64,000 bases of DNA from Rhabdaerophilum calidifontis (GCF_008641065.1 NZ_VTRS01000001.1:496001-560000); one strand, 5' to 3'; positions 18,848-28,338 are shown, numbered from the stretch's first letter. Made by a program: numbers and translations. Notes: a model not told the origin generated them from the sequence alone.

Positions 18848-20881
18848 ATGAGCGTGTTCGACAGAAACGGGTCCGAAATGCGTCGCATGCCGGAGCGGAG
18901 CGGCTCCGCTTTCGGGATGTCCCGCGGTCTCCTTGCCGGCCTCGCGCTGCTGGCGGCGCTGCCGCTCCGCGCCGAGGACGCGGCGCATTTCCCGGCCCTC
19001 CCGGCCCCGCCCGAGATCGAGATCCAGGCGAGCCGCGATCTGCGGCCGCCGGAGGATGGTGTCCGCGCCGCGCAACCTTCGGGAGGCGACGCGACGCTGC
19101 TCCGTCAGGCCGAAGCGGCGCCGGCCCGCGTGTCCGTGCTGCCCGATCTCCTGCCCGACCTGCCGGAGCCGCCCGCCATCGCCCTCTCCGATGAGCTGCG
19201 CGCGGCGGAGAAGCCCGGTCTGTCGGCGCAGGCAACCGCGGATATCGCTCTGCCGGAGCCGCCGCCGGTTATCGTCTCGCTCGAGCCCGCTGCACCTCCG
19301 GTCACCGCCTCTGCCGCGGCGGGGGCCGGGCTCGATCTTGACCCGCAGCGTCTCGAGGCGCTGCTCGAACCCGCGCGGGCGAAGTTCCGGCTGACGCAGG
19401 CCGAGATCGAGAGCTTCGTGGCTTTCTATCAGGCCCGGGATTTCCAGCCGCTCTGGCTCGACCTTTCCGGGCCGGATGCCGTGGTCTCGCGCGCCGCCGA
19501 GATGCTCGCCGAAACGCTCGCCGGCGCCGAGGCGGACGGGCTCGATCCGGCCCGCCTGCTCGCGGCGCTGCCGGCGCGGCGTTCGGGTGCCCTGCCGGCG
19601 CGGGAGCGGGCCCCGGCCGAGATCGCGTTCTCCGTCGCAGCCTTTCTTTACGCCCATGACGCGCGCGGTGGCCGGCTCACCCCGGCGCGGCTCTCCTCGC
19701 TGCTGACGCCGAAACTTGAGATCCCCGCCCCGGCGGAGGTGCTGGCGCCGCTCGCCGGGCTGGCCGCTGCGGCGGTGCCGGATGCCCTGCGCGCCCATCA
19801 GCCGCCGCATGCCGGCTACCGTGCCCTGCGCGCGGAACTGGCGCGGGTCCGGCGCGAGATCGACGCACCGCTGCTGACGGGCGCGGTCGCCGGGGCAGAG
19901 GGCGCACCGCAGCCCCCGGCCCGCCTGCCCGAGGGCTGGCTCGCGGGGCCGCCCCTTCTCCCCGGCAAGGCCGATCCGCGCGTGGCGATGCTGCGCCTGC
20001 GACTCGGGCTTCCGGCCGCGGAGGGCGATGTCTACGACGAGCCCCTGCGCCAGGCGGTGATCGCCTTCCAGCGCGCCAACGAGTTGACGCCCAACGGCCG
20101 CATCACGCCGAAGACCCGCGCCGCGCTCGAGGATCCCCGCGCCCCGCGCGACCCGTCCGAGACGCGGCCGGATCTCAACCGCCTCGTGGCAACCATCATC
20201 GCCAACATGGAACGCTGGCGCTGGCTGCCGCGCGATCTCGGCCGCACCCATGTGTTCGTCAACGTGCCGGATTTCCGCATGCGCTTCATCGATGGCGGAA
20301 AGGTTGCCTTCGAGACGCGGGTGATCGTCGGCAAGCCGGAGACCCAGACGCCGATCTTCTCCGACGAGATGGACCATCTGATCGTCAACCCGTCCTGGCA
20401 TGTGCCGCCCTCGATCCTGCGCAAGGAATTCCTGCCCAAGCTCGCGACCGATCCCGATTACGCCGCGCGCCGGGGCTTCGAGGTGGTGCGGCGCGGCAAT
20501 GCGATCTCGATTCGCCAGCCGCCGGGCGAGCGCAACGCGCTGGGGCATGTGAAATTCATGTTCCCGAACCAGCATTCGGTCTATCTGCACGATACCCCGA
20601 CGCGGAACCTGTTCTCCGCCGAGACCCGCGCCTTCAGCCATGGCTGCGTGCGGGTGCAGAATCCTTTCGCCTTCGCCGAGAAGCTGATCGGCCATCAGGG
20701 GCATAGCGAGCAATCACTGCGCGCCATGGTCGGCCGCGGCGAACGCATGATCCGGCTGCAGGAGAAGATCCCGGTCCACCTGACCTATTTCACGGTCTTC
20801 GTCGACGAGGCGGGCGTCATGCAGCAGCGGCGCGATCTCTACGGCCACGATCAGCGCGTTCGGGCGGCGCTGGCGCTCTGA
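18848..20881 (+). CDS. L,D-transpeptidase with peptidoglycan-binding domain (YcbB-like)
   Basis: A 677-residue periplasmic protein. A signal sequence (GLLAGLALLAALPLRAEDA) is followed by a Pro/Ala-rich linker to about residue 160, then a helical scaffold domain. A peptidoglycan-binding domain is near 375-430 (LRQAVIAFQRANELTPNGRI). The C-terminal YkuD catalytic domain has the catalytic motif SHGCVRV with nucleophile Cys600 and an upstream His in VYLHDTPT. It should make 3-3 peptide cross-links or attach proteins to the wall. The architecture matches YcbB/LdtD. It is followed at 109 nt by a DUF882 protein, another wall-directed protein. Confidence 0.92.
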   Translation: MSVFDRNGSEMRRMPERSGSAFGMSRGLLAGLALLAALPLRAEDAAHFPALPAPPEIEIQASRDLRPPEDGVRAAQPSGGDATLLRQAEAAPARVSVLPDLLPDLPEPPAIALSDELRAAEKPGLSAQATADIALPEPPPVIVSLEPAAPPVTASAAAGAGLDLDPQRLEALLEPARAKFRLTQAEIESFVAFYQARDFQPLWLDLSGPDAVVSRAAEMLAETLAGAEADGLDPARLLAALPARRSGALPARERAPAEIAFSVAAFLYAHDARGGRLTPARLSSLLTPKLEIPAPAEVLAPLAGLAAAAVPDALRAHQPPHAGYRALRAELARVRREIDAPLLTGAVAGAEGAPQPPARLPEGWLAGPPLLPGKADPRVAMLRLRLGLPAAEGDVYDEPLRQAVIAFQRANELTPNGRITPKTRAALEDPRAPRDPSETRPDLNRLVATIIANMERWRWLPRDLGRTHVFVNVPDFRMRFIDGGKVAFETRVIVGKPETQTPIFSDEMDHLIVNPSWHVPPSILRKEFLPKLATDPDYAARRGFEVVRRGNAISIRQPPGERNALGHVKFMFPNQHSVYLHDTPTRNLFSAETRAFSHGCVRVQNPFAFAEKLIGHQGHSEQSLRAMVGRGERMIRLQEKIPVHLTYFTVFVDEAGVMQQRRDLYGHDQRVRAALAL

Positions 20882-20989
20882 TCGTCGCCTGCCCTGGCGG
20901 GGATTGTGACGCAAGGAAGCCGGTTGGCATTTTTCTGCCATTATTTTAAGCGAACCGGGGAGATCGCTCCACAAGCAGAGGGGGGCTTG

Positions 20990-22603
20990 GTGAGCTCTGT
21001 CGGCCGTCATTCCCGCGCATGGATGCAAGTCCGGCGCCCGCTCTTCATGGCGGGTGGCGGGTTCGTCCGGCGGGTCTGGCTCGCGGCGGGCGCCGGGCTC
21101 GGGCTGGTTGCGCTGACGACGGCAACGCAGGACGCCAATGCCAATGGCGAGACGCGGGCACTCTCCATGGTGCATGCCCATACCGGCGAGACGATCAACA
21201 TCGTCTACAAACGCGAGGGAACCTTCGAGTCCGGCGCGCTCGAGAAGCTCAACTGGTTCCTGCGCGACTGGCGCGTCGACGAGCCGATCGCGATGTCGCC
21301 GCAGCTCTTCGACGTGATCTGGTATGTCTATCGCGAGGTCGGTGCCTCCGAGCCGGTCAAGGTGATGTCCGCCTATCGCTCGCCGGGCACCAACGCGATG
21401 CTGCGCCGCCGCTCGCGCGCGGTGGCGAAGGAAAGCCAGCACATGCGCGGCAACGCTATGGATATCCACATCCCCGGCGTTTCCATGGCGCGGGTGCGCG
21501 AGATCGGCATGCGGCTCCAGCGCGGCGGGGTCGGCTATTATCCCTCCGCCGGCTCGCCTTTCGTCCATCTCGATGTCGGCTCGGTGCGCTCCTGGCCGCG
21601 CATGCCGCGCGAGCAGCTTGAACGCCTGTTCCCGGACGGCAAGACGGTCCATATCCCGGCGGACGGCATCCCGCTTTCCAATTACCAACTCGCCTATGCC
21701 GAGATCCAGGCGCGCGGCGGCACGGCGCTCGATTACGAGACGGTCAACGCGAACCGAGGCAAGAGCCTGTGGGCGTTGCTGTTCGGCGGTGACGAGGACG
21801 AGGATTCCCGCGAGGTCGCGGCGCGCGGCACGCGCGTTGCGGCCCGCGGCCGCGCCGCGCCGCCGCAGCAGGTGGCGGCCGCTCCCGCTTCGGGAGACCG
21901 TGTGAGCGCCTGGGGCACGGCGGCGCCGGTTCCCGTCGAGCCGGCGCCGCGCGTCGTCGCTGCGGCGCCGGTGCCGGCACCCGAGCCGGCGAAAGCCGAG
22001 ATCCGGACCGAGCCGGCGAAGGCCGAGGCCCGGGTCGAGTCGTCGCCGCCGGTGCTGATCGCGGCGATGCCCGTTCCGCCGATCCGGCCGCGCGGCGCCG
22101 CGTTCGCCCAGCTCGTGGCGGCGCATGAGCCGCTGCCGCCGATCCGCCCCGGCCTTCCGGTCATCGTCGCGGGGGCGGAACCGGCTCCGGTCACCGTCGC
22201 GGGGATGCCGCTGCCGCCGGCGCGTCCGGCCGCCGCTGCGGCGCTTCCCGGCATCCTCGCGCCGCCTGGCGCGCCGGATCCGGCGCTGGTGCAGGCCTAT
22301 GCCCCGGTTGTGGCGCCCGCGCCGCCGGCCCGGCCGGCGCCGCCGCCGGTCGAAGTCGCCGCGCTCGGCGCGACCCGCTCGCTGCGCGGCGCGCTCGCCA
22401 GGCCGGCAAGCCCCGCGCCTTCACCGGCGCTCGCGATCCGCGGCGCGCTGATCGCCGATCCGACCGCGCCGCCCGCCCCGCCGAAGCCCGATACGCTGGC
22501 GATGGGCTTTTCCAAGGCCGGGGCAATGGTGATGCCGGGCATGACCTTCACCGGCGGCTTCATCCGGCCGATCGGGATGGGGTTCACCAAACCCGGCGAA
22601 TGA
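20990..22603 (+). CDS. DUF882/M15-type periplasmic protein with long Pro/Ala-rich tail
   Basis: Residues up to about 50 contain a signal-like stretch (RRVWLAAGAGLGLVALTTA). Residues 60-225 are the DUF882 (YcbK-like, peptidase M15_2) domain, with the zinc-site pattern SQHMRGNAMDIHI and the later PFVHLDVG. Unlike the compact family members, about 290 residues of low-complexity Pro/Ala sequence follow, with recurring PPIRP or PPARP motifs and a Gly/Met-rich end. GTG 20990 is chosen because AGGGGGG lies about 8 nt upstream; earlier GTG and later ATG starts exist. It probably trims peptidoglycan peptides or is a wall-bound structural protein. Confidence 0.8.
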   Translation: MSSVGRHSRAWMQVRRPLFMAGGGFVRRVWLAAGAGLGLVALTTATQDANANGETRALSMVHAHTGETINIVYKREGTFESGALEKLNWFLRDWRVDEPIAMSPQLFDVIWYVYREVGASEPVKVMSAYRSPGTNAMLRRRSRAVAKESQHMRGNAMDIHIPGVSMARVREIGMRLQRGGVGYYPSAGSPFVHLDVGSVRSWPRMPREQLERLFPDGKTVHIPADGIPLSNYQLAYAEIQARGGTALDYETVNANRGKSLWALLFGGDEDEDSREVAARGTRVAARGRAAPPQQVAAAPASGDRVSAWGTAAPVPVEPAPRVVAAAPVPAPEPAKAEIRTEPAKAEARVESSPPVLIAAMPVPPIRPRGAAFAQLVAAHEPLPPIRPGLPVIVAGAEPAPVTVAGMPLPPARPAAAAALPGILAPPGAPDPALVQAYAPVVAPAPPARPAPPPVEVAALGATRSLRGALARPASPAPSPALAIRGALIADPTAPPAPPKPDTLAMGFSKAGAMVMPGMTFTGGFIRPIGMGFTKPGE

Positions 22604-22622
22604 GCCCCGCACAAGGCGGGGC
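22604..22622. terminator. GC hairpin between convergent DUF882 and gapR genes
   Basis: GCCCCGC (22604-22610) pairs with GCGGGGC (22616-22622) across a 5-nt loop, immediately after the DUF882 stop codon. It lacks a clear T-run on either side, so its strength as a terminator is uncertain. Confidence 0.4.
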
Positions 22623-22630
22623 ATTGCCGC

Positions 22631-22876
22631 TCAATCCATGCCCAGCGCGCGGAGATAGGTTTCGAGCAGGGCCTCCTGCTCGCGCCGCTCGTCGGCGTCC
22701 TGCCGGCGCAGGGTGATGACCTTGCGGAGGATCTTGGTGTCGAAGCCATTGGCCTTGGCTTCGGCATAGACATCCTTGATATCGGCGGCGATCTGCCGCT
22801 TCTCCTCTTCGAGCCGCTCGATCCGTTCGATCACCGCCTTGATCTGGCCGGCGCCGGTCTGGGAAATGTCGTCCAT
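22631..22876 (-). CDS. gapR: GapR-family (DUF2312) nucleoid-associated protein
   Basis: An 81-residue protein covering the whole DUF2312 domain: [20 protein letters not shown], then [18 protein letters not shown], then [11 protein letters not shown]. In Caulobacter, GapR is a dimer-of-dimers clamp that binds overtwisted AT-rich DNA and helps topoisomerases ahead of replication and transcription. The start ATG 22876 has CCGGAG 6 nt upstream. The longer frame to 22912 has no support. It is convergent with the DUF882 gene. Confidence 0.92.
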   Translation of the reverse strand: MDDISQTGAGQIKAVIERIERLEEEKRQIAADIKDVYAEAKANGFDTKILRKVITLRRQDADERREQEALLETYLRALGMD

Positions 22877-22994
22877 GGCAATCTCCGGGGGCGGGCCTGC
22901 CGAGCGGCCCATAGTTCGGGCGAACTCCGTCCCTCAAACGCGCGCGCCGGTCAAGATCGGCGGCGTGCTGTGCTGTGGGTTGGCGTGCGGCGGG

Positions 22995-23795
22995 TCAGAA
23001 TGCCGGATGGGCGCCGTAATGCCGGATTTCCGCGAGGGTCGGATCGGCCAGCACCGGCCGGAGGATGCGGGCGAGCCGCCGCCCCCAGAACCCGGCCTTG
23101 TCCGGCGTGTCGATCAGGTCCTGCCGGATCTCGACCAGCGCATGCGCGAGCCCGCGCCGCAGGCAATGGCGGTCGATCGTGTCGCCGGCATAGCCGCCCT
23201 GATAGGGCTCGTTCTCGCCGACGATCAGGTCGTGCTCGGCGCGCAGCGCCGCCAGCAGCGCGCGGTTGAGGCGGGGGTCGAAATCCCAGATCACGGTGAT
23301 CTCCCACGGCCGCGCGATGCCCTTCATCGCCGGCGTGTAGGAATGCATCGAGAGGATGGCGGGGTTGCGGCCGCTCGCCTGCATCGTGGTGATCGTGCGG
23401 GTGATCGCATCGTCATAGGGCGCGTAGAAGCGCGCGATCCGCGCCGCGATTCCGGCCGCGTCGATGCGCGCATTGCCGGGCACGATCGCGCCGTCGGCGA
23501 TACGCATCACCAGGGTCGGGTCATCCGTGCCGCGATTGGGGTCGATCAGCAGCCGCGAGAAGCGGCTCATCACGGCCGGCGCGCCGAATTCTGCCGCGAG
23601 CACCCGGGTCACCGCCTCGGCGCCGATATCATAGGCGATGTGCCGTCCGAGTTCCCGCGCCGGCAGGCCGAGATTGTCGAATTCCTTCGGGATGCTGGCC
23701 TGGGCGTGGTCGCAGAGGAGCAGGAGCCCCCCGCCGGCATCACCGCCGACGATCTCGAAGGCGGGGGCGGATTCGGGGTGGATGACGGCGTTCAC
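22995..23795 (-). CDS. N-formylglutamate amidohydrolase family protein (copy 1)
   Basis: A 266-residue member of the FGase family, which hydrolyses N-formyl-L-glutamate in histidine breakdown or acts on related N-acyl amino acids. Conserved metal and substrate motifs are CDHAQASIP near residue 28, SRLLIDPNRG near 92, ILSMHSYTPAMKG near 150 and NEPYQGGYAGDTI near 200. The start GTG 23795 has AGGAGG about 10 nt upstream. The open frame that continues upstream is antisense to glycerate kinase and is not used. No hut genes are nearby, so the physiological substrate is open. Confidence 0.85.
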   Translation of the reverse strand: MNAVIHPESAPAFEIVGGDAGGGLLLLCDHAQASIPKEFDNLGLPARELGRHIAYDIGAEAVTRVLAAEFGAPAVMSRFSRLLIDPNRGTDDPTLVMRIADGAIVPGNARIDAAGIAARIARFYAPYDDAITRTITTMQASGRNPAILSMHSYTPAMKGIARPWEITVIWDFDPRLNRALLAALRAEHDLIVGENEPYQGGYAGDTIDRHCLRRGLAHALVEIRQDLIDTPDKAGFWGRRLARILRPVLADPTLAEIRHYGAHPAF

Positions 23796-23921
23796 GCGGC
23801 GGGTTCCTCCTCGGGCGGCGGACGGCGCAGCATCGGGAAGGGGCGCGCAGCGGTCAAGCCGATTGCGGAACACCGCAGTTCCGCTAGGCTTGCCCTGCAT
23901 CGTCATCGGAGGAGCCGGACC

Positions 23922-25226
23922 ATGTTCGAATCGCTGCGGATCAGGTCGCGGCGGCGGCATTGCACCGCGATCTTCGAGGCAGCGGTGCGTGCAGTCGCGG
24001 CCGGGACCTTCCTGCCGCCGCTGCTCCCCGAGCCGCCGGAAGGCGGGCGCCTCGCGATCCTGGCCGCGGGCAAGGCCGCCGGTGCGATGGCGGCGGTCGC
24101 TGAGGCGCATTATCGCGATGAGCTTGGGCTGCCTCCGGAGCGGCTCCTCGGGCTCGCCGTCACGCGGCATGGCTACGGGGTTCCGACGCGCGGCGTCGAG
24201 ATTCTCGGCGCCGGGCATCCGGTGCCGGACGCGGCGAGCCTGGCCGCCGCCGAGCGGATGCTCGACCTGGCCGACACCCTCGGCCCAGACGATCTCGCGG
24301 TGTTCCTGCTCTCCGGCGGAGCCTCGGCCAATCTCGTTGCGCCGGTCGCCGGGGTGACGCTGGAGGAGAAGCAGGCGCTCACCCGCGCGCTCCTGCGTTC
24401 CGGCGCGCCGATCGACGCCATGAACGCGGTGCGCAAGCATCTCAGCCGCATCAAGGGCGGGCGCCTCGCGCAGCGGATTGCGCCGGCGCGGCTCGTGACG
24501 ATCGCGCTGTCCGACGTGCCGAACGACGATCTCTCCGCGATCGGTTCCGGCCCCACGGTCCCGGACGCGACGACGCTCGCCGATGCGTGCGCGGTGCTCG
24601 GGCGCTACGACATTCCTCTCTCGCCGGGGATCGCCGCCGCGCTGGCGGATCCCGCCAACGAGACGCTGAAACCCGGTGATCCGGCCTTCGGACGCAGCCT
24701 GGCCATGATCGGCGCCCGCCCGCGCGATGCCTTCGATGCGGCCTGCGAGGCGGCGATGCGGCTTGGCTATGTCGTGCGGGATCTCGGCTGTGACCTCGAG
24801 GGCGAGGCACGCGCCATCGCCGCCCAGCACGCCGCACTCGCCTTGCGCGAGGCGGAGCAGGGCGGCCCGCTGGCACTCATCTCCGGCGGCGAACTGACGG
24901 TGACGATCAAGGGCGACGGCCGTGGCGGGCCGAACCAGGAATACGCGCTGGCGCTTGCCATCGGCCTCGGCGGCGCGCCGGGCATCGTCGCGCTCGCCGC
25001 GGACACGGACGGCACGGATGGCGGGCGGGGCGAGCCCACCGACGCCGCCGGCGCCTTCATCGATCCGACCACGCTTGCCCGCGCCGCCGAGCATGGCCTC
25101 GACCCCGCGGCGCATCTTGAGCGCAACGATTCGACCGGCTTCTTCGAGGCGCTCGGCGACCTGCATCTTCCCGGCCCCACCTTCACCAACGCCAATGACT
25201 TGCGCGTGATCCTGATCGGCGATTGA
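23922..25226 (+). CDS. Glycerate 2-kinase (MOFRL family)
   Basis: A 434-residue protein of the GckA/TtuD type that phosphorylates D-glycerate, giving 2-phosphoglycerate (GckA) and so feeding C2/tartronate carbon into glycolysis. The N-terminal domain includes AAGKAAGAM near residue 47, FLLSGGASANL near 128 and NAVRKHLSRIKGGRL near 168. The C-terminal MOFRL domain shows LISGGELTVTIKGDGRGGPN and ADTDGTDG. CGGAGGAGCC precedes the ATG. pyk lies about 550 nt downstream, consistent with a route to pyruvate. Confidence 0.92.
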   Translation: MFESLRIRSRRRHCTAIFEAAVRAVAAGTFLPPLLPEPPEGGRLAILAAGKAAGAMAAVAEAHYRDELGLPPERLLGLAVTRHGYGVPTRGVEILGAGHPVPDAASLAAAERMLDLADTLGPDDLAVFLLSGGASANLVAPVAGVTLEEKQALTRALLRSGAPIDAMNAVRKHLSRIKGGRLAQRIAPARLVTIALSDVPNDDLSAIGSGPTVPDATTLADACAVLGRYDIPLSPGIAAALADPANETLKPGDPAFGRSLAMIGARPRDAFDAACEAAMRLGYVVRDLGCDLEGEARAIAAQHAALALREAEQGGPLALISGGELTVTIKGDGRGGPNQEYALALAIGLGGAPGIVALAADTDGTDGGRGEPTDAAGAFIDPTTLARAAEHGLDPAAHLERNDSTGFFEALGDLHLPGPTFTNANDLRVILIGD

Positions 25227-25257
25227 CCTTTGCCGGGGGCGGGGCGATACGAAACCC

Positions 25258-25722
25258 ATGAAGACGACGAACAGGCCGATTCCCGCGCGGCATCCGTCGC
25301 GAATCGGGGCCTTCCTCGGCGCGGTTCTTCTCGGCCTCCTGCTCGCGGGCGGAGCGGCGAGGGCCGATCTGCGTGTCTGCAACGCGACCGCCGGGCGCGT
25401 GGGGCTGGCGATCGGCTATCTCGACGGTCCGGTCTGGGTCACGGAGGGCTGGTTCAATCTCAAGCCGAACCGGTGCGAGACGATCATCCGCGGACGCCTC
25501 GCGTCACGCTATTTCTACATTCATGCGGTCGATTACGACCGCGGCGGGGATTGGAGCGGGCCGAACGTGCTCTGCACGCGCGATTCCGAATTCTCGATCC
25601 GGGGGCCTCTCGATTGCTACGCGCGTGGCTTCGAGCGCGCGGGCTTCATCGAGATCGATACGGGGCAGCAGGCGGACTGGACGGTCGAGCTTGGCGATGG
25701 GGGGCTCGTCTCCGGGCGGTGA
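25258..25722 (+). CDS. DUF1036 exported protein
   Basis: A 154-residue protein with a signal sequence (IGAFLGAVLLGLLLAGGAARA). The mature DUF1036 domain starts DLRVCNATAGRVGLAIGY. It has the family pattern of Trp and Cys residues (GWFNLKPNRCETI, YDRGGDWSGPNVLC) and a PLDCYARGFERAGF end. The domain's function is unknown. It lies 54 nt upstream of pyk in the same direction, an arrangement I recall as common in Hyphomicrobiales. Confidence 0.9.
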   Translation: MKTTNRPIPARHPSRIGAFLGAVLLGLLLAGGAARADLRVCNATAGRVGLAIGYLDGPVWVTEGWFNLKPNRCETIIRGRLASRYFYIHAVDYDRGGDWSGPNVLCTRDSEFSIRGPLDCYARGFERAGFIEIDTGQQADWTVELGDGGLVSGR

Positions 25723-25776
25723 CGGGCGGTTTTGGCGGCGGAATGCGGCGCATTCCCAAATGGCGGGGGTTGATCC

Positions 25777-27213
25777 ATGCGGCGGAACAGGAGAACCAAG
25801 CTGATCGCGACGCTTGGTCCGGCCTCGGAGGATCTCGCGATCGTCCGGCAGCTCTTCCAGGCTGGCGTGGATGTGTTCCGCATCAACATGAGCCATTCGA
25901 GCCACGCGGTGCTGGCGCAGCGCGTCCAGCAGATCCGCGCCATCGAGGCCGAGTTCAACCGGCCGATCGGCATCCTCGCCGATCTCCAGGGGCCGAAGCT
26001 GCGCGTCGGCACCTTCGCCGCACCGCCGGTGATGCTCGAGAAGGGGCAGCGCTTCGTGCTCGATTCCGACCCCGCGCCGGGCGACGCGACGCGGGTGCAT
26101 CTGCCGCATCCGGAGATCCTCGCCGCGCTGCGCCCCGGCCACCGCGTGCTGATCGATGACGGCAAGCTGCTCTTCGTCGTGCGCGAGGCGGATCCGGAGC
26201 GGGTCGAGATCGAGGTCGAGGTCGCCGGGGCGATCTCGAACAAGAAGGGCGTGAGCCTGCCGGATACGCTGCTGCCGAGTTCGGCGCTCACCGACAAGGA
26301 CCGCTCGGACCTTGTTGCGGCGCTCGAGGCGGGGGTGGACTGGATCGCGCTTTCCTTCGTGCAGCGGCCGGATGACGTCGCCGAGGTCCGCAAGATCGCG
26401 CGCGGCCGGGCGCTGGTGATGTCCAAGCTCGAGAAGCCGCAGGCGATCGAGCGGCTCGACGAGATCATGGAGCTTTCCGATGCGCTGATGGTGGCGCGCG
26501 GCGATCTCGGCGTCGAGATGCCGCTGGAGGTCGTGCCGGGGCTCCAGAAGCGTATCACCCGCATGGCGCGCAAGCTCGGCAAGCCCGTGGTGATCGCGAC
26601 GCAGATGCTCGAATCGATGATCCAATCGCCGACGCCGACCCGCGCCGAGGTCTCCGATGTCGCAACCGCGGTGTTCGAGGGCGCCGATGCCGTGATGCTC
26701 TCGGCCGAGAGCGCGGCCGGGAAATACCCGATCACCGCGGTCGAGACGATGAGCCGGATCGCCGAGGCGGTGGAACGCGATCCCAATTATACGGTGCTGC
26801 TCGCCGGCCAGCGCACGGCGCCGGAGCCGACCGGCGCCGACGCCATCGCCGCCGCGGCGCGCTCCGTCGCCGAGACCCTCGATCTCCGCGCCATCGTCGC
26901 CTGGACGGCCAGCGGCGCCACGGCGCTGCGCATCGCGCGCGAGCGGCCCTATCCGCCGATCCTGACGCTGACGACGAGCCACCACACGGCACGGCGGCTG
27001 GCGCTCGTCTGGGGCGTGCACGCGGTTGTCGGCGAGGATCCCCGCGATGTCGACGACATGGCGCGGCTTGGCGCCCAGGTGGCGCGCGAACAGGAATTCG
27101 CCAATCCCGGCCAGCGCGTCATCCTGGTGGCGGGGGTGCCGTTCGGAACCCCGGGCGCCACGAACATGCTGCGGATCGCCTTCGTGGGGGCGGGAGACCG
27201 GCCGCCGGGCTGA
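25777..27213 (+). CDS. pyk: Pyruvate kinase
   Basis: This enzyme transfers phosphate from phosphoenolpyruvate to ADP at the end of glycolysis. The 478-residue protein has the substrate motifs FRINMSHSSH near residue 37, ADLQGPKLRVG near 68 and the signature MSKLEKPQAIERLDEI with catalytic Lys near 216. MVARGDLGVEMP and ATQMLESMIQSPTPTRAE follow. The C-terminal regulatory domain is present. The start ATG 25777 follows the DUF1036 stop by 54 nt. Confidence 0.97.
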   Translation: MRRNRRTKLIATLGPASEDLAIVRQLFQAGVDVFRINMSHSSHAVLAQRVQQIRAIEAEFNRPIGILADLQGPKLRVGTFAAPPVMLEKGQRFVLDSDPAPGDATRVHLPHPEILAALRPGHRVLIDDGKLLFVVREADPERVEIEVEVAGAISNKKGVSLPDTLLPSSALTDKDRSDLVAALEAGVDWIALSFVQRPDDVAEVRKIARGRALVMSKLEKPQAIERLDEIMELSDALMVARGDLGVEMPLEVVPGLQKRITRMARKLGKPVVIATQMLESMIQSPTPTRAEVSDVATAVFEGADAVMLSAESAAGKYPITAVETMSRIAEAVERDPNYTVLLAGQRTAPEPTGADAIAAAARSVAETLDLRAIVAWTASGATALRIARERPYPPILTLTTSHHTARRLALVWGVHAVVGEDPRDVDDMARLGAQVAREQEFANPGQRVILVAGVPFGTPGATNMLRIAFVGAGDRPPG

Positions 27214-27237
27214 GCCCTTGCGGCCGTGGGGACGGGG

Positions 27238-27891
27238 TCAGATCGGCTGTCCCTCGATCTCGGGACGCATCTTGTCGAGGCTGCCTTTCAGATCCGGGAA
27301 GTGCGGGTAGATCTCGAGCGCGCGGGTGAAGGCGCGATAGGCGCCCTTGCGGTTGCCCATGCCGCGCAGCAGCCCGCCGAGCCCGGCGAGCGCCTGGTAA
27401 TGGCGCGGTTCGAGCGCCAGGGCGGCCCGCACGTCGCGCAGGGCCGCCTCCTCGTCCTTGCGCAGGAAATGCACCACCGCGCGGCGGTGATGGGCCTCCG
27501 CCCAATCCGGTTTCATCGCCAGCACGAAATCGAGAAGATCGAGCGCGAGATCGAGATCCTTGGCGCCCACCGCCTCCTTGGCGCGCTGATAGACGAGATC
27601 GGCCGTCGGGCTGCCGGAGCGTTCGAGGATCTGCTCGATCTCGTTCGCGATGCCGCGCGCATTCTGCGCGTCCGGTGCCTCGCGCAGTCGTTCGAACAGC
27701 AGGTTCAGCCGCTGCTCGGCACGATGCCGGGTTTCAGGTTGGGCGGGATCGGCGGGTTTCGGGGCGGCCGGGACGGCGGGCGGCACGTCCTGCGCGAGGG
27801 CGGGCGCGGCGGCAAGAAGGAGCGTCGCGACGACGGACGCGTGCGCGCCGCGCGACCGCATCCACGAAGACATCCGCACCCATGAGGCCAT
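27238..27891 (-). CDS. Exported tetratricopeptide-repeat protein
   Basis: A 217-residue protein with a signal peptide (ASVVATLLLAAAPALAQDV), a Pro-rich spacer and a helical repeat region. TPR units are visible at about 105-138 (ALDLLDFVLAMKPDWAEAHH), 139-172 (ALRDVRAALALEPRHYQALA) and 173-205 (AYRAFTRALEIYPHFPDLKG). It likely sits in the periplasm as a scaffold, but partner and role are unknown. It converges with pyk, with 24 nt between stops. Confidence 0.85.
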   Translation of the reverse strand: MASWVRMSSWMRSRGAHASVVATLLLAAAPALAQDVPPAVPAAPKPADPAQPETRHRAEQRLNLLFERLREAPDAQNARGIANEIEQILERSGSPTADLVYQRAKEAVGAKDLDLALDLLDFVLAMKPDWAEAHHRRAVVHFLRKDEEAALRDVRAALALEPRHYQALAGLGGLLRGMGNRKGAYRAFTRALEIYPHFPDLKGSLDKMRPEIEGQPI

Positions 27892-27958
27892 GGCGCTAAG
27901 GTATCCCGCGTGCGGCGCGGGTCAAGGCCGATGTCCGCGCCCGCCAATGGCGCAACGC

Positions 27959-27984
27959 AAAAAGGCGCCCGGCCGGGGCGCCTT
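27959..27984 (-). terminator. Rho-independent terminator of rpmJ
   Basis: Read leftward, a 9-bp stem (27976-27984 with 27962-27970) and a 5-nt loop are followed by a short T-run (plus-strand A 27959-27963). It begins 23 nt after the rpmJ stop. Confidence 0.8.
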
Positions 27985-28006
27985 CCACCATGCCGGACGC
28001 GAAGGA

Positions 28007-28132
28007 TCAGCCCTGGCGGGCCTTGTAGCGCTTCTGCGTCTTGTTGATGATGTAGACCCGGCCGCGCCGGCGCACCATCTGATTGTCGCGATGCCGCTTC
28101 ATCAGCGACTTGAGCGAATTCCTGATCTTCAT
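28007..28132 (-). CDS. rpmJ: 50S ribosomal protein bL36, zinc-free (YkgO) type
   Basis: A 41-residue, highly basic protein beginning [20 protein letters not shown] and containing [15 protein letters not shown]. This is the type-B form of bL36, which lacks the four zinc-binding residues (Cys/His) of the type-A form. The start has GGTGGAGTTGAG upstream. It lies 88 nt downstream of tRNA-Val on the same strand and is followed by its own terminator. The gene is short enough to be missed by length-filtered gene finding. Confidence 0.95.
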   Translation of the reverse strand: MKIRNSLKSLMKRHRDNQMVRRRGRVYIINKTQKRYKARQG

Positions 28133-28220
28133 CGTCTCAACTCCACCCGGTCGCCCGGATCTGCCCGGTCGCCCGGAACCTGCGCCATCCAGGCCCCGTG
28201 CGGGGCTCTTCCGGCCGAAA

Positions 28221-28295
<75 letters not shown>

Positions 28296-28338
28296 CTGAC
28301 GGCACCGGAACCGGAGCCGCCGGAAAAAGGGAAGCGCC

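Noticed and set aside
17207-20713. A very long open frame (over 1,100 codons) on the minus strand across the response regulator and L,D-transpeptidase genes
   Set aside because: It is antisense to two well-supported genes, is mostly Arg/Asp/Gly low-complexity sequence, and reflects the lack of stop codons in very GC-rich DNA.
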